Shown here piece by piece: positions 46,517 to 58,073 of a DNA stretch of 64,000 nucleotides; the first letter of the stretch is position 1; every line of letters starts with the position of its first letter. A program made the position numbers and the translations under genes. Location of the stretch: NCBI GenBank assembly GCA_003117195.1, contig BDSI01000002.1, positions 961,621 through 1,025,620 of the forward strand. The letters are read 5' to 3'. The DNA is from Eudorina sp. 2006-703-Eu-15. Taxonomy: Eukaryota; Chlorophyta; Chlorophyceae; Chlamydomonadales; Volvocaceae. Under the pieces are notes generated by a model. That model made no database searches, was not told the origin of the DNA, and saw only the letters and a list, made by a program, of their open reading frames with translations.

Positions 46517-49500
46517 ATGTTAAGACGAAATGTCCGCTTGAGGAAGGAGTACCTTTATCGTAAAAGCTTGGAGGGAAAGGAGCGAGCGGCTTATGAGCGA
46601 AAACGGCTTATTCGGAAAGCTCTTGAAGGTGAGCCGGTGGCCGCCGCATTTCTGTATGAATAAAAAGGGTGTTTTATTAGCAGCCTTTGCTGATGTAACA
46701 TGGGCTTGGGTCTTGGAGGCGGCTTGCGACCCTTGGGGCACCCTGCTGAGGTATTAGCGTCTCACTCATCGTCGGCCGACTTCCCGAACGTCTTCTTGGA
46801 AGGCTCAGGCCTCAGTATGGCCTGAGGAGCAGGCGCAGGTCTGCGTTTCTGCCATCGGTCGGGGCCGTACCTGAGTCCTCCTGCCCTCCACCCTCCTTGC
46901 CTTCGCGTCCGTTCAATTGTCGCGCCTCCAGAGGGCAAGCCAATCCCGAACGAGCTCCGACGCGAGGAGGCGGCCCTCCGACGGGAGGTTGAGCTGGAGG
47001 ACGATAACACGGCCGTGCCTCGGAGGTAGGCGATGGCGGAGCACACGATAGTACATACGGCTTGGAACAGATGCGGGCGCCATCGCGCCGAGCCCTCCGG
47101 ACGTATCTTCGTGTCTCTCCTGTTGAGTCGACTGTTTGGTGTCGTTGATGTCGTCTGCCCTGTTTCTTGTCGCTGTTGCTGCTTGCCGCACGCCGTTTGC
47201 GCGAGCTGGGTGTTGGTCAAAGGAACGCCCTCTTTGAGGGGCTTCAGCTCACTCCCGCCCCACCTGTACCTGTCGTACCTTTCCGTACGGCAGCCATGTG
47301 GACGATGAGTACGCGCACGCGGGCGAGGTGGACCCCAAGGTTCTCATCACGACCAGCCGTGACCCCTCCAGCCGCCTCACACAGTTCGCGAAGGTGAGCA
47401 GGCGCAGGAGGCAAGGCTGCTCAGCGGGCATGGGGCACCGGGCAGTTCAACATGGACCGGGGATATGAGGCCGGAAAGGGGGAGATTATTACTTGAGGTG
47501 TAGAAGCCAGGGGCCTTATGGCGGATCTCGCTCTAGGGCGATCGCCTCTGTTGAGGCGGGTTCCCTGGGCCGGACAACTCGGAGACAGATACCCAGCGCG
47601 GGTCAGCATCTCCAACCCTGCCCCCGGGCCCTCCGCCGCCTGCCACACCGCTTACCTCGCAGGAGGTGAAGCTGGTGATCCCCAACAGCCAGCGCATCAA
47701 CCGCGGTGGCCTCATTCTCAAGGAGCTGGTGGACACGTGCCGCAACCACGACTTCACGGACATTGTGGTGCTGCACGAGCACCGAGGAGAGCCGGGTGAG
47801 AAGGGCAGGGCGCGGGGCAGGCCGCTTGAGAAGGGGAGGGCAGGGGGGAAAGTCGGGTGAGAAGGGGTGGGGCTGGGAGTCGTGCATTTTGGGGAGTGCG
47901 TCATCGGGGGCTCAGGTTACAGCCAAGCAGTGACGTTTTTGAGGGGCCTCAGTCCTTGACTGCCCGGCCCGTTCTGGGCGTGCACTGAGCCGCCCCGTAT
48001 CCGTACCCTTCGTTCCCGACGCACTGGCACGTCGACCTGTCTGGTATGACTTGTCTCGCCTTGCCCATAACGCGCGCACGCCCCCCGGGGTATCTCGCTA
48101 CCTCCGTCACAGATGGCATGGTGGTGTGCCACCTGCCGTACGGCCCCACCGCCTATTTTGGGATCTTCAACACTGTGCTCCGACACGACATCGGCCAGAA
48201 GAAGGAGGTGAGGTCAGCGGTGGGGCTCGAGGGGTTGCGCGTGCGCGCAAACGGAAGGCTGTGATTGTTCTGGTAACCAGCTTCGGCCGTACCGTCAACC
48301 ATTTTCGGTTGCAATTAACCATCTTCGGTTGCTCCGCGGTTGCTCCGGTAACCACCTTCGATTGCACCGGTAACCAGCATCAAAACCAACAGTGAGGGTG
48401 GGAGGGCGGGCAGTGAGCTCGCGGCCCACGGAGACCCGGCTAAGTGCTCTCTCGCGGGCCTCCAACTCGGGGCGCTGCACGCCCCGCAACCCATCGGCCA
48501 CACGGCTATCCTCTACAGCGCAGAGGGTCACTGTGGTCGCGGCCAAATGCTGACGGCCTCGGCAACATGGCCGGCGCCGTGCTTGTGATCGGGCTTTCAT
48601 GGCACCTTAGGATGCCGGCTTTCCCACCTCGTGTGGTTTATCGTGCTGTTGCTGATCGGCCTGCTGCTGCTGATCCTCCTGCGCCGCTGCGAGGCCCCAG
48701 GTGGGCACCATCTCTGAGGCGTACCCGCACCTCATATTCGACAACCTGGGATCCAAGCTGGGCCAGCGGACAGCCAACATCCTGAAGCACCTCTTCCCGG
48801 TACCCAAGGTGCGGTGGGGACGGAGGGGCGCAGTCGAGGTGCGCAGGCGGGGGTGCGGTAATAGCAGGGCGGCGCGCGCACGGGACGGGCCAATGGGAGG
48901 GTGTTTCGGGATACCGTACCAGCACGGAAGAAGGTGGACAGTGCGTGGGTGGGGCGGCCTCGCGCGTTGCGTGTCGAGTGCAGTGCAGTGCAGAGTCGCG
49001 TGCAAAGTGCAGGGTGCAGGGTGCAGCGGTAGGGGGGGACCTCAGTGGGCTATCACTGGTGTCGGCACCTGCGCTGTCACTCCTGTGGGGGACCTTCTCC
49101 CCGCCTCCCCCGCGTTGGCAGTTATAATCTGCGTTGGCAGTTATAGTCTAAAACAGCCGGGTGCGAGATCTGCACCCCGCGTGCGATCACCAGCGACAGC
49201 GCAGCACACATGGCAACCCCGAGGTCCAGCACGCCGTGGCTACGCCCCTGTTTGCATGGCCCCCGCCGGCTGGTCGCCGCAGGATGACTCGAAGCGCATC
49301 GTGACCTTTGCCAACCGCAACGACTACATCTCCTTCCGCCACCACACCTACGCGCAGCCTAAGGGCGTCGCCAGCGTGGAGCTGACGGAGGTGGGTGGAC
49401 GCGGTGCGGGGGGTGCGGGGCGCAGGGCTCTCGGGACGGGGTGGTGGAAAGTGGTAGCGGGTGCCTGGTTGCTTGCGGCTCCGGCGTAGGCAGGGACTTG

Positions 49501-49942
49501 GGCGCTCGGGGCACTGGCTTGGGCGTATGCGGCACGTGAGCAGTTACGCCGACAGCAGACGGTCGGCATTTTTAAGGCGGCAGTAGCAGTGGCGGTGTTT
49601 GGGCTGGTCTAAGCACGCATCGCGGCCCCTCGAACGGCCCTGGCCTGTTCCCATCTCGTCCTTTCTGCCTATCCCTGTACGCCATTGGCCTACTCCCCTC
49701 TTATTCTCCCACGGACCGCCTCCGGGTCGTCGTTGCGCCTCCCGCCCGACACGCAGTGCGGGCCCCGCTTCGAGCTGAAGCTGTACCAGATCAAGCTGGG
49801 CACCATGGACCAGTCGCACGTGGAGAATGAGTGGGTGCTGCGGGCCTACACGCGGAACACCAAGCGCGCCAAGCTGTCTGGGGATGACGGCAAGGAGGCG
49901 GCAGCAGCGCCCGCAGCGCGGGCGGCGCCCGGCGGCAAGTAG
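46517..49942 (+). CDS. IMP4: U3 small nucleolar ribonucleoprotein IMP4 (Brix domain)
   Basis: Nucleolar protein of the U3 snoRNP/SSU processome needed for early 18S rRNA processing. Eight exons in phase give 311 residues (human IMP4 is 291): 46517-46628, 46932-47025, 47294-47393, 47663-47795, 48113-48207, 48701-48808, 49283-49390, 49757-49942. The N-terminus reads [20 protein letters not shown], followed by [20 protein letters not shown]. The Brix domain shows [97 protein letters not shown] and [18 protein letters not shown]. The C-terminus is a short Ala/Lys-rich tail. The start is the first Met of the conserved N-terminus. Exon 1 has far lower GC at third positions than the later exons. Confidence 0.96.
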
Positions 49943-51063
49943 GAGGCTGGGCCGGTCGCCTCGGCCCGTTTGCGGAAGAGGCGGCGGGCTCGTGGTTTGA
50001 AGATGGTGACGGAGCTGCCGGGGTCAGCCGGATCCAGCGGCAGAGACGTTCCGGCGGGCGATGCAGTGTGGATGCCAGACTGCTAGTGCGGGTGTCGAGA
50101 GCTGACCCGGGGACTTCAGGCAGGCTGAGTTCTGGAACGGCAGGGGTGGCTTACATGACCGGCGAGGACGCTGTGGTGGCGCTTTCGAGGCGGGGGGGGT
50201 GTGTGTGTAGAGGGGGCAAGTGGTGATAGGGGCTCCGGGCAGGCATCGGATGAACCACGGCTGGGCAGCCTGGACTGTTGCGCGCGTGGGGACGAGGGGT
50301 CCGATCGGCATGCAGTTGGGCAAGGGGGCGCTGAGGGCGAATGTGTGGCGCGGGCTGAGGGCGCGGAGGGGCCGGCATGGCTTATGAATGTCCTACATTC
50401 GTCACCAGCCTTCAGGTTGCTATTTGGGATGCTTTTGACATGATTCGCGATGTCGACCAAACCTGCTCACTGCTTCTTCGGGATTTGGTAGCAGCGACGA
50501 ATGTGGCCTCTGGTCGCGGAGAGAAGGCCCCTGTGCCGGAGTCCTACCCCAGGCAGCGCCACCGCGTGACTTCGCCGTTGTTCGACTGTCCGACGGACAC
50601 CGCTATTTATGTAATCCCACGCACCATCTGCGCCTGGAAGAGCCCTCGCACTTTGATCTGCGCTGCGACCTCACCCTGCTGCCTCCTGCCATGATGCCCG
50701 CGAGCCGCGACGGTAGCACGATACGTGGCTCACACCATTCCCACTGTCATTCTTTCAGTTTTACCCCCATCATCGCATAATTGCACTACGCTATTACGCT
50801 ACTTCACATGGTGAGCAGGTAATATTACGAGACTCCTATGAGAGTCTGACTCTCCCCCACCGTAAGCCGTCCACCAGTGCACTCGGCCGGTCTATGGGTG
50901 TCGTGTCCCAGGCTCCCAGCCCCCGATGCCGCAACGGATGTCCCATCCGGAAGCTGGCCTGCAATGCAGAGTTCGCCAGACAGGCGGGCGCGCGGTCGGA
51001 CTAGACGCGTGACGTCCTGCGCGCAGGCCGTCGCAGCTGACCTGACCGGTCGGTTACCTTAAG
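49943..51063. other. Convergent intergenic region between IMP4 (+) and an unrecognised gene (-)
   Basis: 3' flanks of two facing genes. TGTAA for IMP4 is at 50610-50614, and a minus-strand TGTAA lies at 50151-50155, so the two 3' UTRs could overlap. A GT-rich microsatellite-like run lies near 50190-50210. No exon recognised. Confidence 0.5.
50610..50614 (+). terminator. Candidate poly(A) signal TGTAA for IMP4
   Basis: TGTAA on the plus strand about 670 nt after the IMP4 stop codon; the strand and distance fit. Confidence 0.4.
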
Positions 51064-52636
51064 CTACCCCAACAAATTCAATAAGGCGATCAGTTGGTCG
51101 AAGTAATCGAGCCGGATCATGTGGTGAAAGGTCTCCGCCCGGAACCCGCCAGTCGAACCGGCAGGCGTCTGCTCGCGCGCCGAAAGCGTCTGCTCGCCCT
51201 GTGACCGCGCCGCAGGCGTCACCAACTGCCCGCGTCTCGGGACCACCTGGGGGGCCAGTAATGGGTTGTCTGCAGATTCACAGTGCGTAAGTGACAGCGC
51301 GCCTAACAAGGTTCTAAAAATCGCGTCGTCCCGCTCCTTCAGCTGCCGCCGCAGGTATTTGTTGAGCTGCAGAGCGGCCTCCGACTTGCCGTCGGGCCCA
51401 CGGCAATCCGCAAAGCCGGGGTCCTACATCCCACCGGCACGGGGCCAATCGGTTTACAAGCGGTGTTTGCCGCCCCACAGCATTATCGGAGGCCATTCGA
51501 CCTTCGGTTTGGAAGGGACCGCTGTAGCGCATGGTGTCTCTTTCATCGCTTTATTTGGTGGTCTGGCCACGTGCGTGTCGGACCTCGCCGGCCGATCGCC
51601 GAACAACAACAAGGAATGGAGTCATAACGGAGTCGGTGTTTGGCAGCCAGCGTATCAACGTGAAGCACCGTGCACGTGTGCTCTGGGTGCGTAACCGGGT
51701 GGCGACACGGAAGGGGGGCCTTATGTGCGTGCGGGGGCCCGGGAGGCGCCTGCTGGCAGCGAAGGGCAATCTGCCATGACCCGCGGGGTCCACTGTGTAA
51801 CATCATTATTGATTCCGCCATCTGGCAGCACGTGCCCCAACCTTCGGTCCCACTGCAGTGACGTCATTGTCCTGGACACGCCCCCCGGTGCAAAACACAC
51901 CGTACCGAAGAGCATTTAACGTCCCTCCTGTACAGCGTAGGGTGCAGCATAACCCACCTACCTTATCCGGATCGGTCTTGTTGGTCGAGTTGGCCAGCAG
52001 GGCGGCCGCAGCAGCGGATTGCTGCCTCTTGGACTGGTCGGGCTGGAGCCGCACCAGTCGGGAGGATTGGGCAGGAGAGGCAATCGTGATGCTGTACCGA
52101 GTTTCCACAGGGTTTGCGAACGCCTAGGCGCACGTGTCGGGCGGACACGTGCGAATCAAGCCGCGGTCGCCGTACAGCCAATGCCAACTCGTGCCATGGC
52201 CCTTGTACGGATGCGTCGCTCGGACACGCCGCCGAGTCGTCATCGTAGTTTTCCACGACGCCCGCAATGTCGCTGCAAAGCCTTCGCACGAGGGGAGCCC
52301 AACTGGCCCAACTCAGCCGCACCTGCCCCACCGAAACGCGGAACCCTGTGCGGTCGCGTTTGACTGTGCTTTCTGTTGTAACAACTACGATCGGGACCGT
52401 TTGCTGTTAGTAACGCAGCTGTCCACCCACTTACTCGCCAGCGAGAATGTTCAACATCAAGTCCTGCAGCGTAAGCGCTCTGGGCTGCGCCGCGGCCATC
52501 AGCAGCAGCTGCAGCATAAGCTCTGCCGTTTCCGTCTGGTTCCACTTAATCGTTCCCTCCGGCAGCACAGACATCAAGAGACTTTTCAGGCGGCAAAAAA
52601 AGAATTGCGCCGACCGCACCGAGATACGAGCCAGGC
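51064..52636 (-). CDS. Unrecognised protein, 3' four exons of a minus-strand gene
   Basis: Four exons join in one frame with good splice signals: 52636-52435, 52272-52176, 52123-51962 and 51423-51064 (stop). They encode about 273 residues. Visible text includes SAQFFFCRLKSLLMSVLPEG, ETAELMLQLLLMAAAQPRA, DDIAGVVENYDDDSAA, NPVETRYSITIASPAQSS, AALQLNKYLRRQLKERDDA and a C-terminal IRLDYFDQLIALLNLLG. The protein looks mostly alpha-helical, with amphipathic Leu-rich helices, and has no transmembrane segment. I do not recognise a family. The 5' end is unresolved: the first exon here begins in phase 1, so at least one upstream exon is required, and possible fragments lie at about 52.65-53.4 kb. It is convergent with IMP4 and apparently divergent from the CtpA gene. 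Confidence 0.6.
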
Positions 52637-54315
52637 CTGTGAACAAGAGCACCAGGGGTCAACAACGTGTGCATTTTGCAACCAATTTCGATGTCCTGGT
52701 CGTCAACAGGGAGCTCCGGCTGAGAGACCTTAAGTAGCCAGAGCTCTGCCATGGATTGCGCTCGAGCTGTCTTGCCCGCAACTTAGCGTTATCCTGCCGG
52801 CCCCACCATTACGGAGTCGCTCCAGCGTATCCTGCGGAAATATGCAAACGGTCTGGGTTGCTCCCAAGCCCCTATCATCACCGCAAGCGTTTGTGCAACC
52901 AACTTTAACCTACCGCGTTCATGGCGAAGACAGGAGAACTATCTCTGGGAGTAGACCGGCTGTGCCTGAGCTTGGTGTTGGAATTTACTGTTTACCTGCT
53001 GAATTCGCGTACGACAACCCCTGTTGATCCAAAATCCTATCAACCGAATCCAATAATTCATCTTGATCAGGCAGGTTGAACCTGGTTGAAAATAGTTTAG
53101 GTAGCATGAAGTGGACACTTCGTCTGTAACCCTAGAACCCTTGCTTGACTGCGTGATGCAGCAGCGCGACCCATGGGTCAATGCTTGCGCATTTCCGGCG
53201 CTCCCGCTATTCACCAAGTCCTGTAACCTATGTTTGATGGCAGCCTTCTGCACTCAAAGATCAGACCCACATGGGAAGCGAGATGTCAACGCCGGTTACA
53301 GTCGGGCATCTTCGCACCTGCCTTCTCGCTTGCGCATGAAGCGTCTGTAACCCTGCAAGCTTGGCTTTCTCAGATATTATAACTGGAAGAGTCCAGCTTG
53401 CGACGACTCGCAGCAGCCCAACCCAAGACAGAGGAACGTGGGACGGGCCTTCGGTCCCCCAGTCGCAATCCACAACAGTCCTGGCCGCGGCTGTTGCCGA
53501 TGACCCGCGGGTCCACTGGACCGTGATTCATCGAGTTGAGTCCACTGTATGTATCATGCATTCAGTTAAGCGACGCATGGAAGACCCGGATGCCCGTGTG
53601 GCGCCCTCCCCGCGTGTTTCGCGGCGTTTCGCCTCAGCATGGCAAAGCTCTGTGGATGGTTGACGTGATCAATGTTGTTGTCGCTCAGCCGGTTAATGGC
53701 ATTCTTAAGACGCTAACAGCTTGCCCTGATGCTCTCTTGCCGCATGCATTAGCATCGACAGCCAAGACGGTTGCTGGTTCCGTTGCACTGGGCCAGTGCC
53801 GTTGTAACGTTGCCTCCGTAAGCAGTTTTCATGATACAGTGTTCCTCGTTCTCTTTGCAACACGCAGACTTGCGCGCGTGCACCAACAGCCGGACAGTTC
53901 ACGAGCGCCGACGTTGTATGACTTCAGCAACAACAACAAAGTTGGCTTAACGCGCAAAGAACGGCTTTCACGGCATTTGCGCTGCGCTGTTCGGCTGTTA
54001 TGTCGAGTTTAACAAACGACAAACACAATTAATGATGGAGTGCTTGCATGCAAGGCAAGAAACTGGAGCATGTTATGGAACGGAACGAATGACAACCCGA
54101 AAAACATATGATTTAACTCTGACTGTCGCCACTGTACGGACCGTAGACGTCAACCACACACAAATAGCGGGCCTTAACACACCGTAAGGACAGTGGGACA
54201 GTGGCTGCAATACATCCTCGCGGCACGTGCTGAGGTTGTCAGAGTGCGCTGCAGGGTGCTTTGCAAACTCGTTCTTATCATAAGCCTCCGGCCGTTGGCT
54301 CGCCTAGCCTTGACA
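52637..54315. other. Region with unresolved 5' exons of the minus-strand gene and the CtpA promoter
   Basis: Minus-strand fragments with exon-like character lie here, for example one near 52.65-52.73 kb reading PELPVDDQDIEIGCKMHTLL, one near 53.1-53.2 kb reading KAAIKHRLQDLVNSGSAGNA, and a short one near 53.35 kb. I could not join them in phase. From about 53.9 to 54.3 kb the sequence is AT-richer and directly precedes the CtpA start codon. Confidence 0.35.
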
Positions 54316-57300
54316 ATGCGTGCGTCATTTTCATCAAAACGCAATGCGTTATGCAAATCAGCAGACAGCCTTGGGTGTCAATCGCGGCGGGTGGTGCCCG
54401 CTCGAGTGGTTGCTCCGCGAGCTGTTCGGAAGGACGTTACAAGCAGAAAGGATGACAGTTCAGTGTCGGGTAGGTCAATGGTTGCCAGTTAATGTGGGAT
54501 ATACAATGAATGGGCTCGACAGTGTGTGGGGGTCGGTTCGCAAACCCCAGGGCTCCAGGACTTCGCGAAGCGAATTGCGGCTGCGGCGCTCGGGACCACG
54601 ACGGCCATGTCGATTCTACTGAGCCCGGCATTCGCTGCATCGGAGGTTGTTCGGTAAGCGTTTCTGTGGACAGTGGACATTGTCTGCGCGGGGATAATGC
54701 CGCACGGCTTTACGCATGGGTCGTTGGACTGGTCAACTACGTTGATAGATAAGGACATTGGAATTGCGTGCTTCAGGTGCGCGCCGGGAACAATAATTGC
54801 AAAGCCCTTGTTGGGGTCAACATGTGTTACAGTCACGATGACGGACTCACGGCTCATTCTTGTTTCTTGTGATGATGTTTTGCGTTACGGCTGCTTCTTT
54901 GAACTTACCATGACACGCGGGTTTATAACAGTGTCATCGGGTAGTCTAGGCGCGTATGTTAGTGCCACCGGTGCTGAACGCTCGTTTACGTCATTCATGG
55001 AAACTGCAATACAGTCAGCATGCGTGTCCGCTCACATTCGGCTGCAGCTCCCAGCTGCCATGTTCTATGCCGCCGCAGTCCTGCACGCCAGCCCAGTTGC
55101 GCCCTAGTCCCACGCGTAGTGGGCTCTGCGACTTGTCCTCGTCCGCAAGCCCCTTCCCGACGGCCATCACCTCACGCCACAACCCGCGCGCCCTTCCCGT
55201 CCCCCACCCAGGCTGCCCGCGTCCACCGACCCGGGCGTCTTCGCGGCGCAGCGAACCCTGGTGGAGGCGTGGACCATCGTGGGGCAGGCCTTCGTGGACA
55301 CCTCCTTCAACGGCCACAACTGGGAGGACGAACTGCGGGAGCACATGATGGCGGCGTTCAACGCGGGCAGCCCTGACGACGCGTTCGGGGAGATCGGGCA
55401 CATGCTGGAGGAGCTGGGCGACCCCTACACGCGCCGGGTGCCGCCCGAGTGAGTCCTCCACTCCAGGGTGGGCGCACCCACAAGCCGCCACATGCAACGT
55501 CAGCAGTCGGCAGAGCTTCAAATCTATCTCCCTGTTGTCACTCGCGCGTCACCAAGCGTCACCATCTGCATCGTGTATCGTGTGGACTGTCCTCCCTCGC
55601 TGACATCCGTTGTGGGCGGGTCTCCGCTTGCCCCGCCCTCCTCGTCTTCCCTCCGCCCGCTGTCCGCCATACTGTCTACCGATTTCCTCTATCCACCCCG
55701 CGGTCACCCCACCGTCGCTGCACCCACCATCGCTCGCCCGCTTGCCCGCTCCAGGGAGTACGCGGCCTTCCGGGTGTCCAGCGACGGCGAGCTGCAGGGC
55801 GTGGGCATGCTGATTGCCAACGAGCCAGTCAACGGTCACCTGCTGGTGCTGGCGCCCATCAAGGGCGGACCCGCGGACCGGGCGGGCATCCTGCCGGGCG
55901 ACGAGCTCACCTCCGTCAACGGCATCTCCATGGAGGGTTGGAACGGCGAGAAGGCGGCCCGGCTGCTGCGCGGCAAGGGCGGCACGGAGGTGCGCGTGCG
56001 GCTGGCGCGGCGCACGGGGGGCATCCCTGGAGTGCCGGCCCGGCCCGAGCCGCCACCCTCGTTCGAGTACCGGGAGGTGTCGCTGCGCCGCGAGCGCGTG
56101 CAGCTGAGCCCGCTGTTCTACGCAGCGCTGCCGCCCGTGGTGCTGCCGCCGGGGACGGGCGGCTTGATGCCCGTGGGCATGGACGGGCGGGTACGGCAGC
56201 CGGACGGGCCGGTGGGGTACCTGCGACTGACGTCCTTCTCCTCCAACGCGGCGGCGGAGATGCGGGATGCCATCCAGGAGCTGGAGGTGCGTGCGGGTTC
56301 TGCCTGGGGTTGGGGCGGGTGGGGTTGGAGTGGGCGCAAATGGTGGGCGGAGGGCGCGGTTCCTTTCAACCAACGGGCGGAGGAGCAGGTTGAACCCTTT
56401 CGGATGGTGGACCCCCCCTGGATGTGGTCGCCCGGGCGTCTTATCGGGCGGCTGTCGGAGTACGGCTTCCGTACTCGGGCCCGCTCACCATCCTCGCAGG
56501 AGACTGTGAATTACGGTACTCCGATGGCACTGTCGTATGCGATGTGTGCCTGCTTGGTTTTGTTGTGTTTCAAAGGCGGGCAGAACAGGAGCGCGTGACA
56601 TGCAAGGGGCCGAGTGGCCGTGTTTTGTTGTGTGTCCTTGCTTGCTTGGTTTTGTTGAGGCCCCAAAGGGGTGTGTATGCGCGCATGTGCGTGCGCCTGC
56701 AGGCGGCGGGCGCTTCGTCGTACATCCTTGACCTGCGCAACAACCCCGGCGGCCTGGTGCGCTCGTCCATCGACATCGCGCGCCTCTGGCTGGACGGCAA
56801 CCCGGTCGTGTTCAACGTCTCCGGCCGCGGGGTAGGGCAGAGGGCGCACAGGGCTGGGGCCGCGGGGTAGCAAGCCTCCCCTGAAACCATGGCCGAATAT
56901 CTTGCAATCCGGTCGGGCCCAAGCGTGACCAATGGGTCGTGGATGTACACCATGCGTGGCGGTGACGTGCTCCCACGTCCCATACGCTGGACCCGCGGCT
57001 TGCTTGCTCTCGCTCGCTCAAGGATCCCCCATCGCACGCCTCCCCTGACTGACGTCTTGGCGCATGGCGGCTCTTCCTCGTGGTGCCATCTGCCCACCTC
57101 GCCTCCTGCAGCCCGACGAGCTGCAGTCCCAGGTCGTGGACGTCCCGGGCGCCGCGCTGACCCACCGGCCGCTTGTGGTGCTGGTCAACGGCGCCTCCGC
57201 CTCGGCCTCGGAGATCCTGTCGGGCGCGCTGCACGACAACCACCGCGCCATGATCGTCGGCGACGACCACACGTACGGCAAGGGCAAGATCCAGTCCGTA

Positions 57301-57966
57301 TTCGAGCTCCAGGTGGGGTCGGGCAGGAGGATGAGCAGGACGGGGGGCGGGGTGTTGCGAGGCGTCCCTCGTGTATGTGTGTGTGGTGCGGTCGTACAAT
57401 CTGGTACAACCTCGCTGTTTGTTTTTCGTTCTGTGTGCTGGACCAGAATGCGGCGCGCTCTGTTGTGCGTCCTCTGCTGCGCTCAAGACGGTCGTGGAGA
57501 TGGCCCACAGGAGGGGGGCAGTGCAGCGATGCGCCCGCCAGCTCCCCCCTGCTCTGTTCACCTCCATTCACCTCCCTTCCCCCCGCGTCCTCCGGCCGCT
57601 ACCGCTTACACCCAACCCAATCCAAACCAAACCAACCCACAGGACGGCAGCGCGCTGTTCGTGACGGTGGCTCGCTACCAGACCCCCGGCGGCACCGAGA
57701 TCGACAAGGTGGGCATCAACCCGGACCGGGCCTGCAGCCTGCCGGGCGCGGGCGGTGAGGGCAGCTACGTGGCGGGCCTGCCCATGGTCCCGGGAAGCGA
57801 GGTGGCGCTGCTGGACAACCTGATGCAGGACGACTGCGTGGCGGCGGCGCGGGCGGTGCTGCGCGATGAGGTGACCGTGGTGGCGAACGCGGCGCGGGTG
57901 GCGGCGGACATTGTACGGCCGGTCGCGACCCGGCCGGCGATGACGCCGGCGCCGCCGCTGTCCTGA
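54316..57966 (+). CDS. CTPA: Thylakoid-lumen C-terminal processing peptidase (CtpA), S41 family
   Basis: Serine endoprotease family that trims the C-terminus of the photosystem II D1 precursor. Seven exons in phase give 559 residues: 54316-54469, 54551-54653, 55212-55448, 55755-56286, 56703-56831, 57112-57312, 57643-57966. Exons 1-2 form a two-part targeting signal. First comes a Ser/Arg/Ala-rich transit peptide beginning MRASFSSKRNALCKSADSLG; then a hydrophobic stretch, IAAAALGTTTAMSILL, ends in a SPAFAA processing site typical of lumen proteins. The mature part shows VEAWTIVGQAFVDTSFNG, LGDPYTRRVPP, a PDZ domain (GPADRAGILPGDELTSVNGI), YILDLRNNPGGLV, and the catalytic region NGASASASEILSGALHDN with TYGKGKIQ. 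The Ser/Lys dyad falls at about Ser416 and Lys442. ARYQTPGGTEIDKVGINPD follows. It is longer than the well-studied Scenedesmus enzyme, so it may be a CtpA paralogue rather than the main D1 protease. Confidence 0.93.
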
Positions 57967-58036
57967 ATGGCCTGCGGCCGCAACTGCTAAAACGCGGTAC
58001 GGAAGCAGCGTGCAGCACGGGGCACCGGCTGTGTCC

Positions 58037-58073
58037 TGTCCCATGGGTCGTCACTTTGTCCCATGGGTCGTCA
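58037..58073. repeat. 20-bp-period direct duplication after CtpA
   Basis: TGTCCCATGGGTCGTCA occurs at 58037-58053 and again at 58057-58073, about 70 bp after the CtpA stop codon. The core CCCATGGG is palindromic. Confidence 0.85.

Noticed and set aside
52546..52752. Frame reading PELPVDDQDIEIGCKMHTLL as the exon directly upstream of 52636
   Set aside because: Joining it to the next exon would need an intron of only 16 nt, which is not plausible. It may still be an exon joined in another way.
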